DNA of 64,000 bases from Mycolicibacterium tokaiense (GCF_010725885.1 NZ_AP022600.1:4092001-4156000); one strand, 5' to 3'. Numbered from the stretch's first letter, positions 9,723-18,962 are shown. The notes: generated by a model from the letters alone, not told the origin. Translations and numbers: made by a program.

Positions 9723-10142
9723 ATGCTCAGCCTCGAGGAGATCTCGGACCGCCTGGAGATCCAGCAGCTGCTGGTCGACTACTCCACCGCCATCGACAAC
9801 CGCCGCTTCGACGACCTGGACGCGGTCTTCACCGCCGACGCCTACATCGACTACCGCGCCATGGGCGGCATCGACGGCCAGTATCCCGAGGTCAAGGCCT
9901 GGCTGGCGCAAGTGCTGCCGCACTTCCCGGCGTATTCGCACATGCTGGGTAACCTGTCGATCACCTTCGCCGGCGACACCGCGTCCTCCCGGGTCATCTG
10001 CTTCAACCCGATGGTGCTCGACGGCGAGAGCAAGCAGGTGTTGTTCTGCGGGCTCTGGTACGACGACGAGTTCATCCGGACCGCCGACGGCTGGCGGATG
10101 ACCCGGCGGGTCGAGACGAAGTGCTTTGACAAACTCGTCTGA
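9723..10142 (+). CDS. SnoaL/NTF2-like fold protein (Rv2910c-like)
   Basis: 139-residue single-domain protein of the SnoaL/NTF2-like alpha+beta-barrel fold. The N-terminal helix (EEISDRLEIQQLLVDYSTAID) leads into the typical FDDLDAVFTADAYIDYR segment with an Asp-Tyr pair, followed by antiparallel strands ending in WRMTRRVETKCF. Members include polyketide cyclases, ketosteroid isomerase-like enzymes and non-catalytic binders; the substrate is not predictable. By position it matches Rv2910c, just before rpsP. No signal peptide. The rpsP promoter begins at its stop codon. Confidence 0.85.
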   Translation: MLSLEEISDRLEIQQLLVDYSTAIDNRRFDDLDAVFTADAYIDYRAMGGIDGQYPEVKAWLAQVLPHFPAYSHMLGNLSITFAGDTASSRVICFNPMVLDGESKQVLFCGLWYDDEFIRTADGWRMTRRVETKCFDKLV

Positions 10143-10173
10143 TTTCTGTTGCGAGTGCTGCCTCTGGCACAAT
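10141..10173 (+). promoter_or_regulatory. rpsP operon promoter (TCTGGCACAAT type)
   Basis: A -10-like CACAAT at 10168-10173 is preceded by TCTGG and, 27 bases upstream, by GATTTC. The block is nearly identical to the one upstream of rplS (13305-13336), and similarity continues into the early transcript (TGTCTGC). It implies a leader of roughly 120 bases before rpsP. Confidence 0.6.
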
Positions 10174-10298
10174 GAGCGGCTGTCTGCCGTACGACTCAGG
10201 CTGTGCGGCGGTCACACACGTGAGGCAAAACCGGATCTGGGCGCCGTGTCCTGATCGCTGAATTGCAGCGTGGCACTTCTACAGGAGTTTGTTTTCGC

Positions 10299-10745
10299 AT
10301 GGCTGTCAAAATCAAGCTGACCCGTCTCGGCAAGATCCGCAATCCCCAGTACCGCATCGTCGTCGCCGACGCGCGCACCCGCCGCGACGGCCGCTCCATC
10401 GAGGTCATCGGCCGCTACCACCCCAAGGAAGAGCCCAGCCTGATCGAGATCGATTCCGAGCGTGCGCAGTACTGGCTCGGCGTGGGCGCCCAGCCCACCG
10501 AGCCCATCCTTGCCCTGCTGAAGATCACCGGTGACTGGCAGAAGTTCAAGGGCCTGCCCGGCGCCGAGGGCACCCTCAAGGTCAAGGAACCCAAGCCCAG
10601 CAAGCTGGACCTCTTCAACGCCGCGCTGGCCCAGGCCGACGGTGGCCCCGCCAATGAGGCCATCACGCCCAAGAAGAAGAAGGCCCCCAAGGCCGACGAG
10701 GCTGCCGAGCAGGCACCGGCCGAGACCGCTGACGCCGCCGAATGA
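10299..10745 (+). CDS. rpsP: 30S ribosomal protein S16
   Basis: 148-residue S16 needed for 30S assembly. The N-terminus [20 protein letters not shown] and the [15 protein letters not shown] motif are diagnostic. The core ends near residue 85, followed by a mycobacterial Lys/Ala/Glu-rich extension (about 60 residues) with a KKKKAPK patch. The ATG at 10299 is chosen over an in-frame ATG at 10263 because S16 begins MAVKI and ACAGGAG lies at the correct distance. First gene of rpsP-khpA-rimM-trmD; its stop overlaps the KH gene start by four bases. Confidence 0.98.
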   Translation: MAVKIKLTRLGKIRNPQYRIVVADARTRRDGRSIEVIGRYHPKEEPSLIEIDSERAQYWLGVGAQPTEPILALLKITGDWQKFKGLPGAEGTLKVKEPKPSKLDLFNAALAQADGGPANEAITPKKKKAPKADEAAEQAPAETADAAE

Positions 10746-10984
10746 GTGCTGTCGTCGTCGACGCCGTGGAGCATCTGGTCCGCGGAATCGTCGACAATCC
10801 CGATGACGTCCGCGTCGACATGGTGACCAACCGCCGGGGCCGCACCGTCGAGGTGCATGTGCACCCCGAGGATCTCGGCAAGGTCATCGGTCGCGGCGGA
10901 CGCACCGCCACTGCGTTGCGCACCCTGGTCGCCGGTATCGGCGGCCGCGGCATCCGCGTCGACGTGGTGGACACCGACCAGTAG
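10742..10984 (+). CDS. khpA: KH-domain RNA-binding protein (KhpA/Rv2908c family)
   Basis: 80-residue single KH-domain protein. The GxxG loop is in [16 protein letters not shown]. KhpA-family proteins bind RNA, often as a KhpA-KhpB pair, and affect translation, ribosome maturation or cell elongation. The ATGA overlap with rpsP shows translational coupling. Position between S16 and RimM suggests a link to 30S or rRNA processing. Confidence 0.94.
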   Translation: MSAVVVDAVEHLVRGIVDNPDDVRVDMVTNRRGRTVEVHVHPEDLGKVIGRGGRTATALRTLVAGIGGRGIRVDVVDTDQ

Positions 10985-10995
10985 GTCGTACGTTC

Positions 10996-11517
10996 GTGGA
11001 GCTGGTCGTCGGTCGTATCGTCAAGGCGCACGGCATCACCGGTGAGGTGGTTGTCGAGGTGCGCACCGACGACCCCGGCGGCCGCTTCGCGAAGGGAAAA
11101 GTGCTGCGAGGCAGAGCTTCTCGCGGCAAGTCCGAGCGCGAGTACACCATCGACAGTGTGCGTGAGCACGGCGGTCGACTATTGGTGCGCCTGGCCGGTG
11201 TCACCGACCGCGATGCCGCCGACGCCCTGCGCGGCACCCTGTTCCTCGTCGAATCCGACGATCTGCCACCGATCAGCGAACCGGACGAGTTCTACGACCA
11301 CCAACTCGAGGGCTTGGCTGTGCGCACGGTGGCCGGCGTCGAGATCGGTACCGTCGCCGAAGTTCTGCACACCGCGGCAGGAGAACTGCTGTCGATCACA
11401 ACCCCTGACGGTGCCGAGAAGCTGGTGCCCTTCGTGACCGCATTCGTGCCCACCGTGTCACTGACCGACGGTCTCATCGAGATCGACCCGCCAGAGGGAC
11501 TGCTGGACCTCGACTGA
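10996..11517 (+). CDS. rimM: 16S rRNA processing protein RimM
   Basis: 173-residue RimM, which binds S19 and assists maturation of the 30S head. The N-terminal beta-barrel starts [15 protein letters not shown]; the C-terminal PRC-barrel includes [17 protein letters not shown] and ends with the family-typical [30 protein letters not shown] start, 11 bases after khpA and 13 bases before trmD, in the conserved operon. Confidence 0.97.
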   Translation: MELVVGRIVKAHGITGEVVVEVRTDDPGGRFAKGKVLRGRASRGKSEREYTIDSVREHGGRLLVRLAGVTDRDAADALRGTLFLVESDDLPPISEPDEFYDHQLEGLAVRTVAGVEIGTVAEVLHTAAGELLSITTPDGAEKLVPFVTAFVPTVSLTDGLIEIDPPEGLLDLD

Positions 11518-11530
11518 AACGGGGCGCACC

Positions 11531-12208
11531 GTGCGTATCGACGTCATCACCATCTTCCCGGACTACCTGGCGCCGCTGCGGCAGTCCCTGCCCGGCAAGG
11601 CCATCGACAGCGGGCGGATCGAGCTCGGGGTCCACGACCTGCGTCGCTGGACCCACGACGTGCACAGGTCCGTCGACGACTCGCCCTACGGCGGTGGGCC
11701 GGGGATGGTGATGAAGGCACCCATCTGGGGCGCAGCGCTCGACGAGATCTGTTCTGCCGAAACTCTTCTGGTGGTACCCACGCCGGCGGGCCGGTTGTTC
11801 GACCAGGCCACCGCCACGCGCTGGAGCACCGAGGCGCACCTGGTCTTCGCCTGCGGCCGCTACGAGGGCATCGACCAACGGGTGGCCGACGACGCCGCCC
11901 GCAGGATGCGGGTCGAAGAGGTCTCCATCGGTGACTACGTGCTCAACGGCGGGGAGGTGGCCACCCTGGTGATGCTCGAGGCCGTCATCCGGCTGCTTCC
12001 CGATGTCATCGGCAATCCCCGCTCCCACCAGGAGGATTCGTTCTCTGACGGACTGCTGGAAGGTCCGAGCTACACCCGGCCGCTGAGCTGGCGGGGCCTC
12101 GAGGTGCCCGAGGTGCTGCTCTCCGGCGACCATGCCAAGGTGGCGCGGTGGCGCCGCGAAGCCGCCGAAGAGCGCACCCGGGAACGTCGCCCCGACCTGC
12201 TGAGCTGA
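11531..12208 (+). CDS. trmD: tRNA (guanine-37-N1)-methyltransferase TrmD
   Basis: 225-residue SPOUT methyltransferase that makes m1G37 in tRNAs, preventing +1 frameshifting. Trefoil-knot motifs are intact: SPYGGGPGMVMK, FACGRYEGIDQRV and the SAM-binding loop SIGDYVLNGGEVA. The GTG start is last in the rpsP operon. The stop lies one base from the stop of the convergent lppW-like gene, and no terminator hairpin is visible between them. Confidence 0.98.
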   Translation: MRIDVITIFPDYLAPLRQSLPGKAIDSGRIELGVHDLRRWTHDVHRSVDDSPYGGGPGMVMKAPIWGAALDEICSAETLLVVPTPAGRLFDQATATRWSTEAHLVFACGRYEGIDQRVADDAARRMRVEEVSIGDYVLNGGEVATLVMLEAVIRLLPDVIGNPRSHQEDSFSDGLLEGPSYTRPLSWRGLEVPEVLLSGDHAKVARWRREAAEERTRERRPDLLS

Positions 12209-12209
12209 T

Positions 12210-13154
12210 TCAGACCCGCCCGGTCGGGAAGACGGCCCGGACCGCTGCAGTGATGGTCTCGCGGGCCGCTTCGGCCCCCACCGGCTGCAGCGCGTAGATC
12301 ACCATGATGTAGCGCCGGTCGGCGCTGAGCACTCCGGTGGACAGATGCATCCAGTCCCCCCCGATGCAGCACATCCAACCCTGTTTCACCGCAACACGTT
12401 CAGCGGGCAGGCCCTCCGGGATGCCGAAGCGCTGCGGGTAGATGCCGCCCGGCTGGGTGCCGTCCGGTGCAGTGGGTGTCGAGGCGGCCAGATTGCTCAT
12501 GATGATGCTGGCGCGTTCCCGCGGGAGCCCGCCGGTGCCGGCCAGCATCATGTCGTAGTACCGCACCAGATCGGCGGCGGAGGTGATGGTGTTGAACCAG
12601 CGGCCGTTGTTCGGGGGAGAGGTGTCGCGCAATCCGTAGCGGGCGGTTACGCGGTCCACGATGGCACTGCCCCCGCCGCGGTTCCAGAACGTCTCGGCGG
12701 CACTGTCATCCGAGGAGCGCAGCATCACGTCGAGCAACGCCCGATCATCGGGGGAGAGATTCGGCTCCCGCAGCAGCAGATCGTCGGCGATGAACAGCTT
12801 GACCACCGACGCAGTGGCCCACCCCGTGATGCGCCCTGCCGACACCTGCTGGCGGGTCTCGCGGTCCAGCACCATCAGGCCGATGTCGGCGCCCTGATCG
12901 GCCGCGGCACGCACCGCGTCGTCGGCGCGGCCCTGCAGACCCGTGAACGACATCGGCGGTGCGATGGGTGCGGCTGCTTCGGTTTCCGCCGGCGCCTGCG
13001 GAACGACAACCGACATCGGGGAGTCATGACCGGGAGAGCCGTACACGCGGGCTTCGCAGCCGGCACTGCCCGCGATCAGTGCCGCGCTGACGGCGACGAC
13101 CGTTCCCTTGACGAGGTTCGAGGCCCTCGCCTGGGGGGACGCCGGCGAACGCAT
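12210..13154 (-). CDS. lppW: Lipoprotein LppW (serine beta-lactamase-like fold)
   Basis: 314-residue lipoprotein, the same length I recall for M. tuberculosis LppW (Rv2905). The signal peptide ends at a lipobox (GSAGC). The mature part resembles a class A beta-lactamase/transpeptidase-like fold: ATASVVKLFIADDLLL holds an SxxK (SVVK), and SSDDSAAETFWNRGG follows in the usual second-motif position. The KTG site reads VKQGW, so hydrolytic activity is doubtful. The ATG at 13154 is chosen because GAGGAG precedes it and the signal peptide then begins normally; longer upstream extensions lack signal features. Convergent with trmD. Confidence 0.9.
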   Translation of the reverse strand: MRSPASPQARASNLVKGTVVAVSAALIAGSAGCEARVYGSPGHDSPMSVVVPQAPAETEAAAPIAPPMSFTGLQGRADDAVRAAADQGADIGLMVLDRETRQQVSAGRITGWATASVVKLFIADDLLLREPNLSPDDRALLDVMLRSSDDSAAETFWNRGGGSAIVDRVTARYGLRDTSPPNNGRWFNTITSAADLVRYYDMMLAGTGGLPRERASIIMSNLAASTPTAPDGTQPGGIYPQRFGIPEGLPAERVAVKQGWMCCIGGDWMHLSTGVLSADRRYIMVIYALQPVGAEAARETITAAVRAVFPTGRV

Positions 13155-13304
13155 GCTTCTCCTCGGGGCGGAAGTGGCGCGGGAATCGGGCTCCGGGACC
13201 GGCGTGAACGCCACCCGCCCGGTGGGTTCCAGGGTAGTCGGTTGTTTGCACATGCGCGTAGTTAGGCGGGCTTGCTACCGTGGCGGACACCGCCTCGACG
13301 AGGC

Positions 13305-13336
13305 GATTTCACTGCGTGCGCCGCGTCTGGCACAAT
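13305..13336 (+). promoter_or_regulatory. rplS promoter (same TCTGGCACAAT type as rpsP)
   Basis: CACAAT at 13331-13336 is preceded by CGTCTGG and by GATTTC 26 bases upstream, matching the rpsP promoter almost base for base. The gene-free stretch 13155-13490 holds this promoter and a leader of about 150 bases; nothing else was recognised there. Confidence 0.6.
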
Positions 13337-13490
13337 TGACAAGTTGTCTGCGCGGGCCGGGAGTACTGCCCTGCTGCGAGACAGACCCAAGGCGCAAGAC
13401 CGAAAGCCCCATCCATCGGCTGCGGACCGTGCCCGGCACACAGTGTGACCGGGCGTCGACCGTGGCCGCGACCGCAAGGAAGAGTCACCG

Positions 13491-13832
13491 ATGAACACGC
13501 TGGACTTCGTCGACCAGGCGTCGCTGCGCGACGACATTCCGGCCTTCGGCCCCGGCGACACCGTGAACGTGCACGTGAAGGTCATCGAGGGCACCAAGGA
13601 GCGCATCCAGGTTTTCAAGGGTGTCGTGATCCGTCGTCAGGGCGGCGGCATCCGCGAGACCTTCACCGTTCGCAAGGAGAGCTACGGCGTCGGCGTCGAG
13701 CGCACCTTCCCGGTGCACACGCCCAACATCGACAAGGTCGAGGTCGTGACCCGCGGTGACGTGCGTCGCGCCAAGCTGTACTACCTGCGCGAGCTGCGCG
13801 GCAAGAAGGCCAAGATCAAGGAAAAGCGCTGA
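13491..13832 (+). CDS. rplS: 50S ribosomal protein L19
   Basis: 113-residue L19, located at the subunit interface. Family motifs include [30 protein letters not shown] and the C-terminal [31 protein letters not shown] precedes the ATG; the same AAGGAAGA sequence precedes tsf. lepB and rnhB follow on the same strand, but lepB appears to have its own start signal. Confidence 0.98.
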   Translation: MNTLDFVDQASLRDDIPAFGPGDTVNVHVKVIEGTKERIQVFKGVVIRRQGGGIRETFTVRKESYGVGVERTFPVHTPNIDKVEVVTRGDVRRAKLYYLRELRGKKAKIKEKR

Positions 13833-13893
13833 GTGTGCGCGTGAGGCGTTGCCGCATCCGTGCGGTACCGGCAACGCTGACTACGCTGATGCC

Positions 13894-14742
13894 GTGACCG
13901 ACACCGAGGACTCGGCCGACCGGGCTGACGAAGTGACCGACCCGGACGTCGATGAGGTAGATCGCACCGGCGACGACGAGAAGCCCAAGAAAAAGAGCTC
14001 CGCGCTGCGCGAGGGCGCCATTCTCGTCAGCATCGCCCTGGTCCTGTACTACGTGATGCTGACCTTCGTGGCGCGGCCCTACCTGATTCCCTCGGAATCC
14101 ATGGAGCCGACGCTGCACGGCTGCCCCGGCTGCGTCGGCGACCGCATCATGGTCGACAAGCTGACCTACCGTTTCACCGATCCGGCTCCCGGCGACGTCG
14201 TGGTGTTCAAGGGCCCACCGTCCTGGAGCGTCGGCTACAAGTCCATCCGCTCGGACAACCCGGCGATCCGCGCGGTGCAGGACGCGCTGTCGTTCGTCGG
14301 CTTCGTCCCGCCCGACCAGAACGATCTGGTGAAGCGCATCATCGCCGTCGGCGGACAGACCGTGGAATGCCGAGCCGACACCGGGCTGACCGTGGACGGC
14401 AAGAAGCTCGACGAGCCGTACCTCGACCCCACCACGATGATGGCCGACCCGGCGATCTACCCGTGTCTGGGCAATGAGTTCGGTCCGGTGACCGTGCCGG
14501 AGAACCGGCTGTGGGTGATGGGTGACAACCGGACCCACTCAGCGGATTCGCGCGCCCACTGCACCAGCTCTCCTGCGGACGCGCAGAATGGTCTGATCTG
14601 CACCGGCGATCCCACCAACGGCACCATCCCGGTGGAGAACGTCATCGGCAAGGCGCGGTTCATCGCGTGGCCGCCGTCGCGGTGGGGTGGGGTGACCACG
14701 GTCAACCCGCAGGAGAATTCGACTGCGTCGCAGGGTGCCTGA
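13894..14742 (+). CDS. lepB: Type I signal peptidase LepB
   Basis: 282-residue signal peptidase that cleaves Sec and Tat signal peptides outside the membrane. An acidic cytoplasmic N-terminus (about 40 residues) precedes one membrane helix (about 45-66). The catalytic dyad is Ser69 (PSESMEPT) and Lys147 (LVKRIIAVGG). The region LWVMGDNRTHSADSR is the conserved box E. The GTG at 13894 is chosen because the protein then starts normally and TACGCT lies six bases upstream, a leaderless layout. Its stop is directly followed by the rnhB start. Confidence 0.96.
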   Translation: MTDTEDSADRADEVTDPDVDEVDRTGDDEKPKKKSSALREGAILVSIALVLYYVMLTFVARPYLIPSESMEPTLHGCPGCVGDRIMVDKLTYRFTDPAPGDVVVFKGPPSWSVGYKSIRSDNPAIRAVQDALSFVGFVPPDQNDLVKRIIAVGGQTVECRADTGLTVDGKKLDEPYLDPTTMMADPAIYPCLGNEFGPVTVPENRLWVMGDNRTHSADSRAHCTSSPADAQNGLICTGDPTNGTIPVENVIGKARFIAWPPSRWGGVTTVNPQENSTASQGA

Positions 14743-15459
14743 GTGCCTGCTGCCTGGCCGCCGCGCACCGTGATCCGCAAATCGTCGGGTCTGCGCACAC
14801 TGGAGTCCGCGTTGTACCGCAGCGGCCTCGGGCCGGTGGCCGGCGTGGACGAGGTGGGCCGCGGCGCCTGCGCGGGTCCGCTGGTGGTGGCCGCCTGCGT
14901 GCTGGGGCCTAACCGGTTGACCAGCCTGGCCCGCCTCGACGATTCCAAAAAGCTCAACGAAAAGGAGCGGGAGCGACTGTTCCCGCTGATCAAGCGGTAC
15001 GCGCTGGCCTATCACGTGGTGTTCATCAGTTCCACGGAGGTGGACCGCCGCGGGGTGCACGTCGCCAACATCGAAGGGATGCGCCGCGCGGTCGCCGGAC
15101 TGTCGATGCGCCCGGGCTATGTGCTCTCCGACGGCTTCCGGGTGCCCGGGTTGCCGATGCCGTCGCTGCCGGTGATCTCCGGTGACGCTGCTGCCGCCTG
15201 CATCGCAGCCGCGAGTGTGCTGGCCAAGGTGAGCCGGGACCGGCTGATGGTGGCGATGGAACGTGAGCATCCCGGCTACGGTTTCGCCGTCCACAAGGGC
15301 TACAGCACCGCCGCGCACACCGAGGCGTTGGCGCGGCTGGGTGCGTCGGTGCAACACCGGCATTCGTTCATCAACGTGCGACGCGTCGCCGGTGTGCAGG
15401 TGGTCGAGATGACCGGCGACGCCGATCCTGCGCTGGAGCAGCGCAGTGAACTCGGGTAG
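14743..15459 (+). CDS. rnhB: Ribonuclease HII
   Basis: 238-residue RNase HII that removes ribonucleotides and RNA from RNA/DNA hybrids. The catalytic Asp-Glu pair (Asp36, Glu37) is in [13 protein letters not shown]; further acidic residues are in [12 protein letters not shown] and YVLSDGF. The GTG start follows the lepB stop without a gap, so the two genes are probably cotranscribed. Confidence 0.96.
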   Translation: MPAAWPPRTVIRKSSGLRTLESALYRSGLGPVAGVDEVGRGACAGPLVVAACVLGPNRLTSLARLDDSKKLNEKERERLFPLIKRYALAYHVVFISSTEVDRRGVHVANIEGMRRAVAGLSMRPGYVLSDGFRVPGLPMPSLPVISGDAAAACIAAASVLAKVSRDRLMVAMEREHPGYGFAVHKGYSTAAHTEALARLGASVQHRHSFINVRRVAGVQVVEMTGDADPALEQRSELG

Positions 15460-15502
15460 GACAGGATGAGGGGACCGATCGACATGAAGGACAGCTGGAC
15501 CG

Positions 15503-15808
15503 ATGAGCGCTGAGGATCTCGAGAAGTACGAAACCGAGATGGAGCTCTCGCTGTACCGCGAATACAAGGACATCGTGGGGCAGTTCAGCTACGTCGTGGA
15601 GACCGAGCGGCGGTTCTACCTGGCCAACAGTGTCGAATTGATCCCGCGGAACTCCGACGGCGAGGTGTACTTCGAGCTGCGGTTGGCCGACGCCTGGGTG
15701 TGGGACATGTACCGCCCGGCCCGGTTCGTCAAGCAGGTCCGGGTCATCACGTTCAAGGACGTGAACATCGAAGAGGTCGAGAAGCCGGAGCTGCGGCTGC
15801 CGGAGTAG
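15503..15808 (+). CDS. DUF2469 protein (Rv2901c family)
   Basis: 101-residue acidic protein of the actinobacterial DUF2469 family, conserved next to rnhB. It opens with MSAEDLEKYETEMELSLYRE, followed by a beta-rich core (FSYVVETERRFYLANSVELI) and ends in VEKPELRLPE. No membrane or catalytic motif is visible. The function is unknown. In M. tuberculosis formate dehydrogenase genes follow; here they are absent and yraN comes next. Confidence 0.92.
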   Translation: MSAEDLEKYETEMELSLYREYKDIVGQFSYVVETERRFYLANSVELIPRNSDGEVYFELRLADAWVWDMYRPARFVKQVRVITFKDVNIEEVEKPELRLPE

Positions 15809-15916
15809 TTCGCAGGTCCTGTGGATGAAGTGCTGACTGTGGACAACTGGGCCGTTTCGGGCTGATTTGTCGGTCGGCGTCTGCGCGGTGTCGGAGGCTG
15901 GTCGCACGCTGCGTGC

Positions 15917-16294
15917 ATGACTGGTTGGGATGCGTGGACGCGGGCGCAGTTGGGTGCCTTCGGTGAGCAGTGTGCGGTGGATCATCTGGTGGCCGCGGGG
16001 CTGGTGATCCTGAGCCGCAACTGGCGGTGCCGCTACGGCGAGCTGGACATCGTGGCCGCCGACCCGGTGTCCAACACCGTGGTCTTCGTCGAGGTGAAGA
16101 CCCGATCGGGGGACGGTTTCGGCGGAGTGGCCGAGGCGGTGACGGCCACCAAGGTGCGCCGCTTGCGACGCCTGGCGGCGCTGTGGCTGGCCGCGCAGGA
16201 CCGGCACTGGGCCGGGGTGCGCATCGATGTCATCGGGGTGCGCGTGGGCCGCTGCCGCGAGCCCGAGCTCTCCTACGTCATGGGAGTTGGCTGA
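15917..16294 (+). CDS. YraN/UPF0102 family nuclease-like protein
   Basis: 125-residue UPF0102 protein (Rv2898c-like). The restriction-endonuclease-like core is visible: LGAFGEQCAVDHL, then the ELDIVAAD acidic motif and VFVEVKTRSG, giving the D...ExK arrangement of this nuclease fold. The biological role is unproven; association with comM and dprA suggests DNA processing. The stop overlaps the comM-like ATG by one base. Confidence 0.93.
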   Translation: MTGWDAWTRAQLGAFGEQCAVDHLVAAGLVILSRNWRCRYGELDIVAADPVSNTVVFVEVKTRSGDGFGGVAEAVTATKVRRLRRLAALWLAAQDRHWAGVRIDVIGVRVGRCREPELSYVMGVG

Positions 16295-17802
16295 TGGCGC
16301 TGGGGCGGGCGTTCTCGATGGCGGTGCGCGGGGTGGCCGGGGAGACCGTCGAGATCGAGGCCGACATCAACGGCGGATTGCCGGGAGTGCATCTGGTCGG
16401 GCTGCCGGATGCGGTGTTGCAGGAATCGCGGGACCGGGTGCGCTCGGCGATCACCAACAGCGGCGCCACCTGGCCGATGGCGCGGTTGACCTTGGCGCTG
16501 TCGCCGGCGACGTTGCCGAAGATGGGCTCGGTCTACGACGTGGCGCTGGCGGCGGCGGTGATGTCAGCCGAAGGCGGCAAGTCCTGGTATCGACTCGAAA
16601 AGACAGTGCTGCTGGGCGAATTGGCTCTCGACGGCCGGGTGCGGCCGGTGCGTGGTGTGTTGCCCGCGTTGTTGGCGGCGCAGCGCCAGGGCTGGGCCAC
16701 GGCGGTGGTGCCGGTCGGCAACCTGGGCGAGGCCAGCCTGGTCGACGGGATCGAGGTGCTGGGCGTGGGCACGTTGAACGAGTTGCGGGCGTGGCTCGAC
16801 GGCGGTGCGCTGGCCGGTCGGATACAGGTGGTGGCGCCGGCGCCGGAGCCGACGGCGGATCTGGCCGATGTCCTGGGGCAGGCGCAGGCGCGGTTCGCCA
16901 TCGAAGTGGCGGCCGCCGGGGCGCATCACGTGATGATGACCGGCCCGCCCGGGGTGGGCAAAACGATGTTGGCGCAGCGCCTTCCAGGGCTGTTGCCGGC
17001 ACTGACCGAAGAAGAATCCCTGGAGGTCACCGCCATCCATTCGGTGGCCGGGGTGCTTTCGGATGCCACGCCGCTGGTCACCCGGGCCCCGTTTGTGGCG
17101 CCCCATCCCACCTCGAGTGTGGCAGCGATGGTGGGCGGCGGATCCGGGATGGCGCGCCCCGGCGCCATCAGCCGGGCCCACCGCGGTGTGCTGTTCCTCG
17201 ACGAATGCGCCGAGATCGGCACCTCGGTGCTGGAGGCGCTGCGGACCCCACTGGAGGCCGGCGAGGTCCATCTGGCGCGCCGCGACGGGGTGGCCCACTA
17301 CCCGGCGCGCTTCCAGTTGGTGCTGGCGGCCAACCCGTGTCCGTGTGCACCACCGGATCCGCGCGACTGCATCTGCCCGGCCGCGGTGAAACGGCGCTAC
17401 CTCGGCAAGCTGTCCGGCCCGCTGATGGACCGCGTCGATCTGAAGGTCGAGCTGCAGCCGGTGCGGACCACGGCCTTCGCCGCCGAGACAGGTGAGCCCA
17501 CCGAGGCGGTGCGGCAACGTGTTTCGGCGGCCCGCGATGCCGCGGCAGCGCGGTGGAGGCGGCACGGCATCCGCACCAATGCCGAGGTGAGCGGACCGCT
17601 GCTGCGACTGGAGTACCGGCTGCACGCCGACACCATGCGGCCGCTCAGTGCCGCGATGGGCCGTGGTCTGATCAGCATCCGCGGCGTCGACCGTTGCCTG
17701 CGGGTCGCGTGGACGCTGGCCGATCTGGCCGGCCGTGGGCAACCGAACGCCGACGACGTGGCGATGGCGCTGAGTTTTCGGCAGTCGGGGGCGGGACGGT
17801 GA
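16294..17802 (+). CDS. ComM/YifB-family Mg-chelatase-like AAA+ ATPase
   Basis: 502-residue ComM-like protein. The N-terminal Lon-protease-like domain (SVRGVAGETVEIE-type start, LPKMGSVYDVALA) is followed by a AAA+ domain with Walker A GPPGVGKTML, Walker B VLFLDECAEI and a zinc-type loop rich in Cys (NPCPCAPPDPRDCICP). ComM acts as a helicase promoting branch migration during natural transformation in Vibrio; mycobacterial function is untested. The ATG at 16294 overlaps the yraN stop, and its own stop overlaps the dprA GTG, so the three genes are coupled. Confidence 0.94.
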   Translation: MALGRAFSMAVRGVAGETVEIEADINGGLPGVHLVGLPDAVLQESRDRVRSAITNSGATWPMARLTLALSPATLPKMGSVYDVALAAAVMSAEGGKSWYRLEKTVLLGELALDGRVRPVRGVLPALLAAQRQGWATAVVPVGNLGEASLVDGIEVLGVGTLNELRAWLDGGALAGRIQVVAPAPEPTADLADVLGQAQARFAIEVAAAGAHHVMMTGPPGVGKTMLAQRLPGLLPALTEEESLEVTAIHSVAGVLSDATPLVTRAPFVAPHPTSSVAAMVGGGSGMARPGAISRAHRGVLFLDECAEIGTSVLEALRTPLEAGEVHLARRDGVAHYPARFQLVLAANPCPCAPPDPRDCICPAAVKRRYLGKLSGPLMDRVDLKVELQPVRTTAFAAETGEPTEAVRQRVSAARDAAAARWRRHGIRTNAEVSGPLLRLEYRLHADTMRPLSAAMGRGLISIRGVDRCLRVAWTLADLAGRGQPNADDVAMALSFRQSGAGR

Positions 17803-18929
17803 TCCGGCAGGAGCGGCTGGCATGGGCGTATCTGTCCCGGGTCGCCGAGCCACCGTGCCCGCCGCTGGCCGAACTGGTTCATGCCGTGGGTGTCGTGGAG
17901 GCCGCCGACCGGGTGCGCCGCGGTGCGGTACCACCCGAGGTGCTCAGCAGGGTGGAGGCCAGGCAAGAGATGGACTGTGCCGCAGAGGATCTCGAGATTC
18001 TGGACCGCCGCGGCGGGCGGTTGATCACCCCGGATGATGACGAATGGCCCGATTTCGCCATGCTCGCATTCACGACCGAGCGGCCCGGCACCACCCGTCG
18101 GGCCGAGGATCATCCGCCCCTGGTGCTGTGGGCGGTCGGCCCGGCGACAGCGGCCCAGGTGGCCTACCGCGCGGTCGCCGTCGTGGGCACCCGGGCCTGC
18201 ACCACTTATGGCGAACAGGTCGCCGCGGACCTGACGGCGGGCCTGGTGGAACGTGACGTGGCCGTGGTCTCCGGTGGTGCGTACGGCATCGACGGCGCTG
18301 CGCACCGGGCTGCGCTGGCGTGTGAGGGGGTGACGGTGGCGGTGCTGGCCGGCGGCGTCGACGTGCCCTACCCCGCCGGGCATTCGGCGCTGCTGCACCG
18401 GGTGGCCACCCACGGACTCATGCTCAGCGAGTATCCCCCCGGGGTGCGGCCGGCGCGCTACCGCTTCCTGACCCGAAACCGGTTGGTAGCGGGGCTCTCC
18501 GGAGCCACGGTGGTGGTGGAGGCGGGACTGCGTAGCGGGGCCGCCAACACCGCGGCCTGGGCCCGGACGCTGGGCCGCACCGTCTGTGTGGTGCCCGGGC
18601 CGGTCACCTCGGCGGCGTCGGCGGGCTGTCATCAGCTGCTGCGCAGCAACCCCGCCGCCGTGCTGGTGACCCGAGCGGACGAGATCGTCGAGGAGATGGG
18701 CCGGATGGGTGAACTGGCCGAGGAGCCCGAGCACCCCGCCACCGCCCTGGACGCGCTGACCCCGGTGCAGCAGCGGGTGTACGAGGCGCTGCCGGGGCGC
18801 GGGGCGCGCACCCTGGAGGAAGTGGCCGCCGGCGCCGGAGTGGCGGTGCCCCAGGTGATGGGCCAGCTGGCCTTGCTGGAACTCGAGGGCCTGGTGCGGC
18901 GCGACGACGGGAGGTGGCGGCTGGCCTGA
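17799..18929 (+). CDS. dprA: DNA processing protein DprA
   Basis: 376-residue DprA, a RecA loader that binds incoming single-stranded DNA. The Rossmann-like core has AVAVVGTRACTTYGEQVAADL and VVSGGAYGIDGAAHRAAL. A winged-helix domain (about 305-376; VYEALPGRGARTLEEVAAGAGV) ends the protein. GTG overlaps the comM-like stop. Together with yraN and comM this forms the DNA uptake/processing cluster found in many bacteria that are not known to be competent. Confidence 0.95.
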   Translation: MIRQERLAWAYLSRVAEPPCPPLAELVHAVGVVEAADRVRRGAVPPEVLSRVEARQEMDCAAEDLEILDRRGGRLITPDDDEWPDFAMLAFTTERPGTTRRAEDHPPLVLWAVGPATAAQVAYRAVAVVGTRACTTYGEQVAADLTAGLVERDVAVVSGGAYGIDGAAHRAALACEGVTVAVLAGGVDVPYPAGHSALLHRVATHGLMLSEYPPGVRPARYRFLTRNRLVAGLSGATVVVEAGLRSGAANTAAWARTLGRTVCVVPGPVTSAASAGCHQLLRSNPAAVLVTRADEIVEEMGRMGELAEEPEHPATALDALTPVQQRVYEALPGRGARTLEEVAAGAGVAVPQVMGQLALLELEGLVRRDDGRWRLA

Positions 18930-18962
18930 CAGATTCCGCTGATCGCCGCGACACTGGTGGGC

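Noticed and set aside
10263..10298. Earlier ATG for rpsP
   Set aside because: It would add 12 residues not found in S16 proteins; the ATG at 10299 has the proper ribosome site.
15466..15513. A 15-codon ORF overlapping the DUF2469 start
   Set aside because: The overlap is 11 bases, there is no good promoter or ribosome site, and nothing suggests it is translated.
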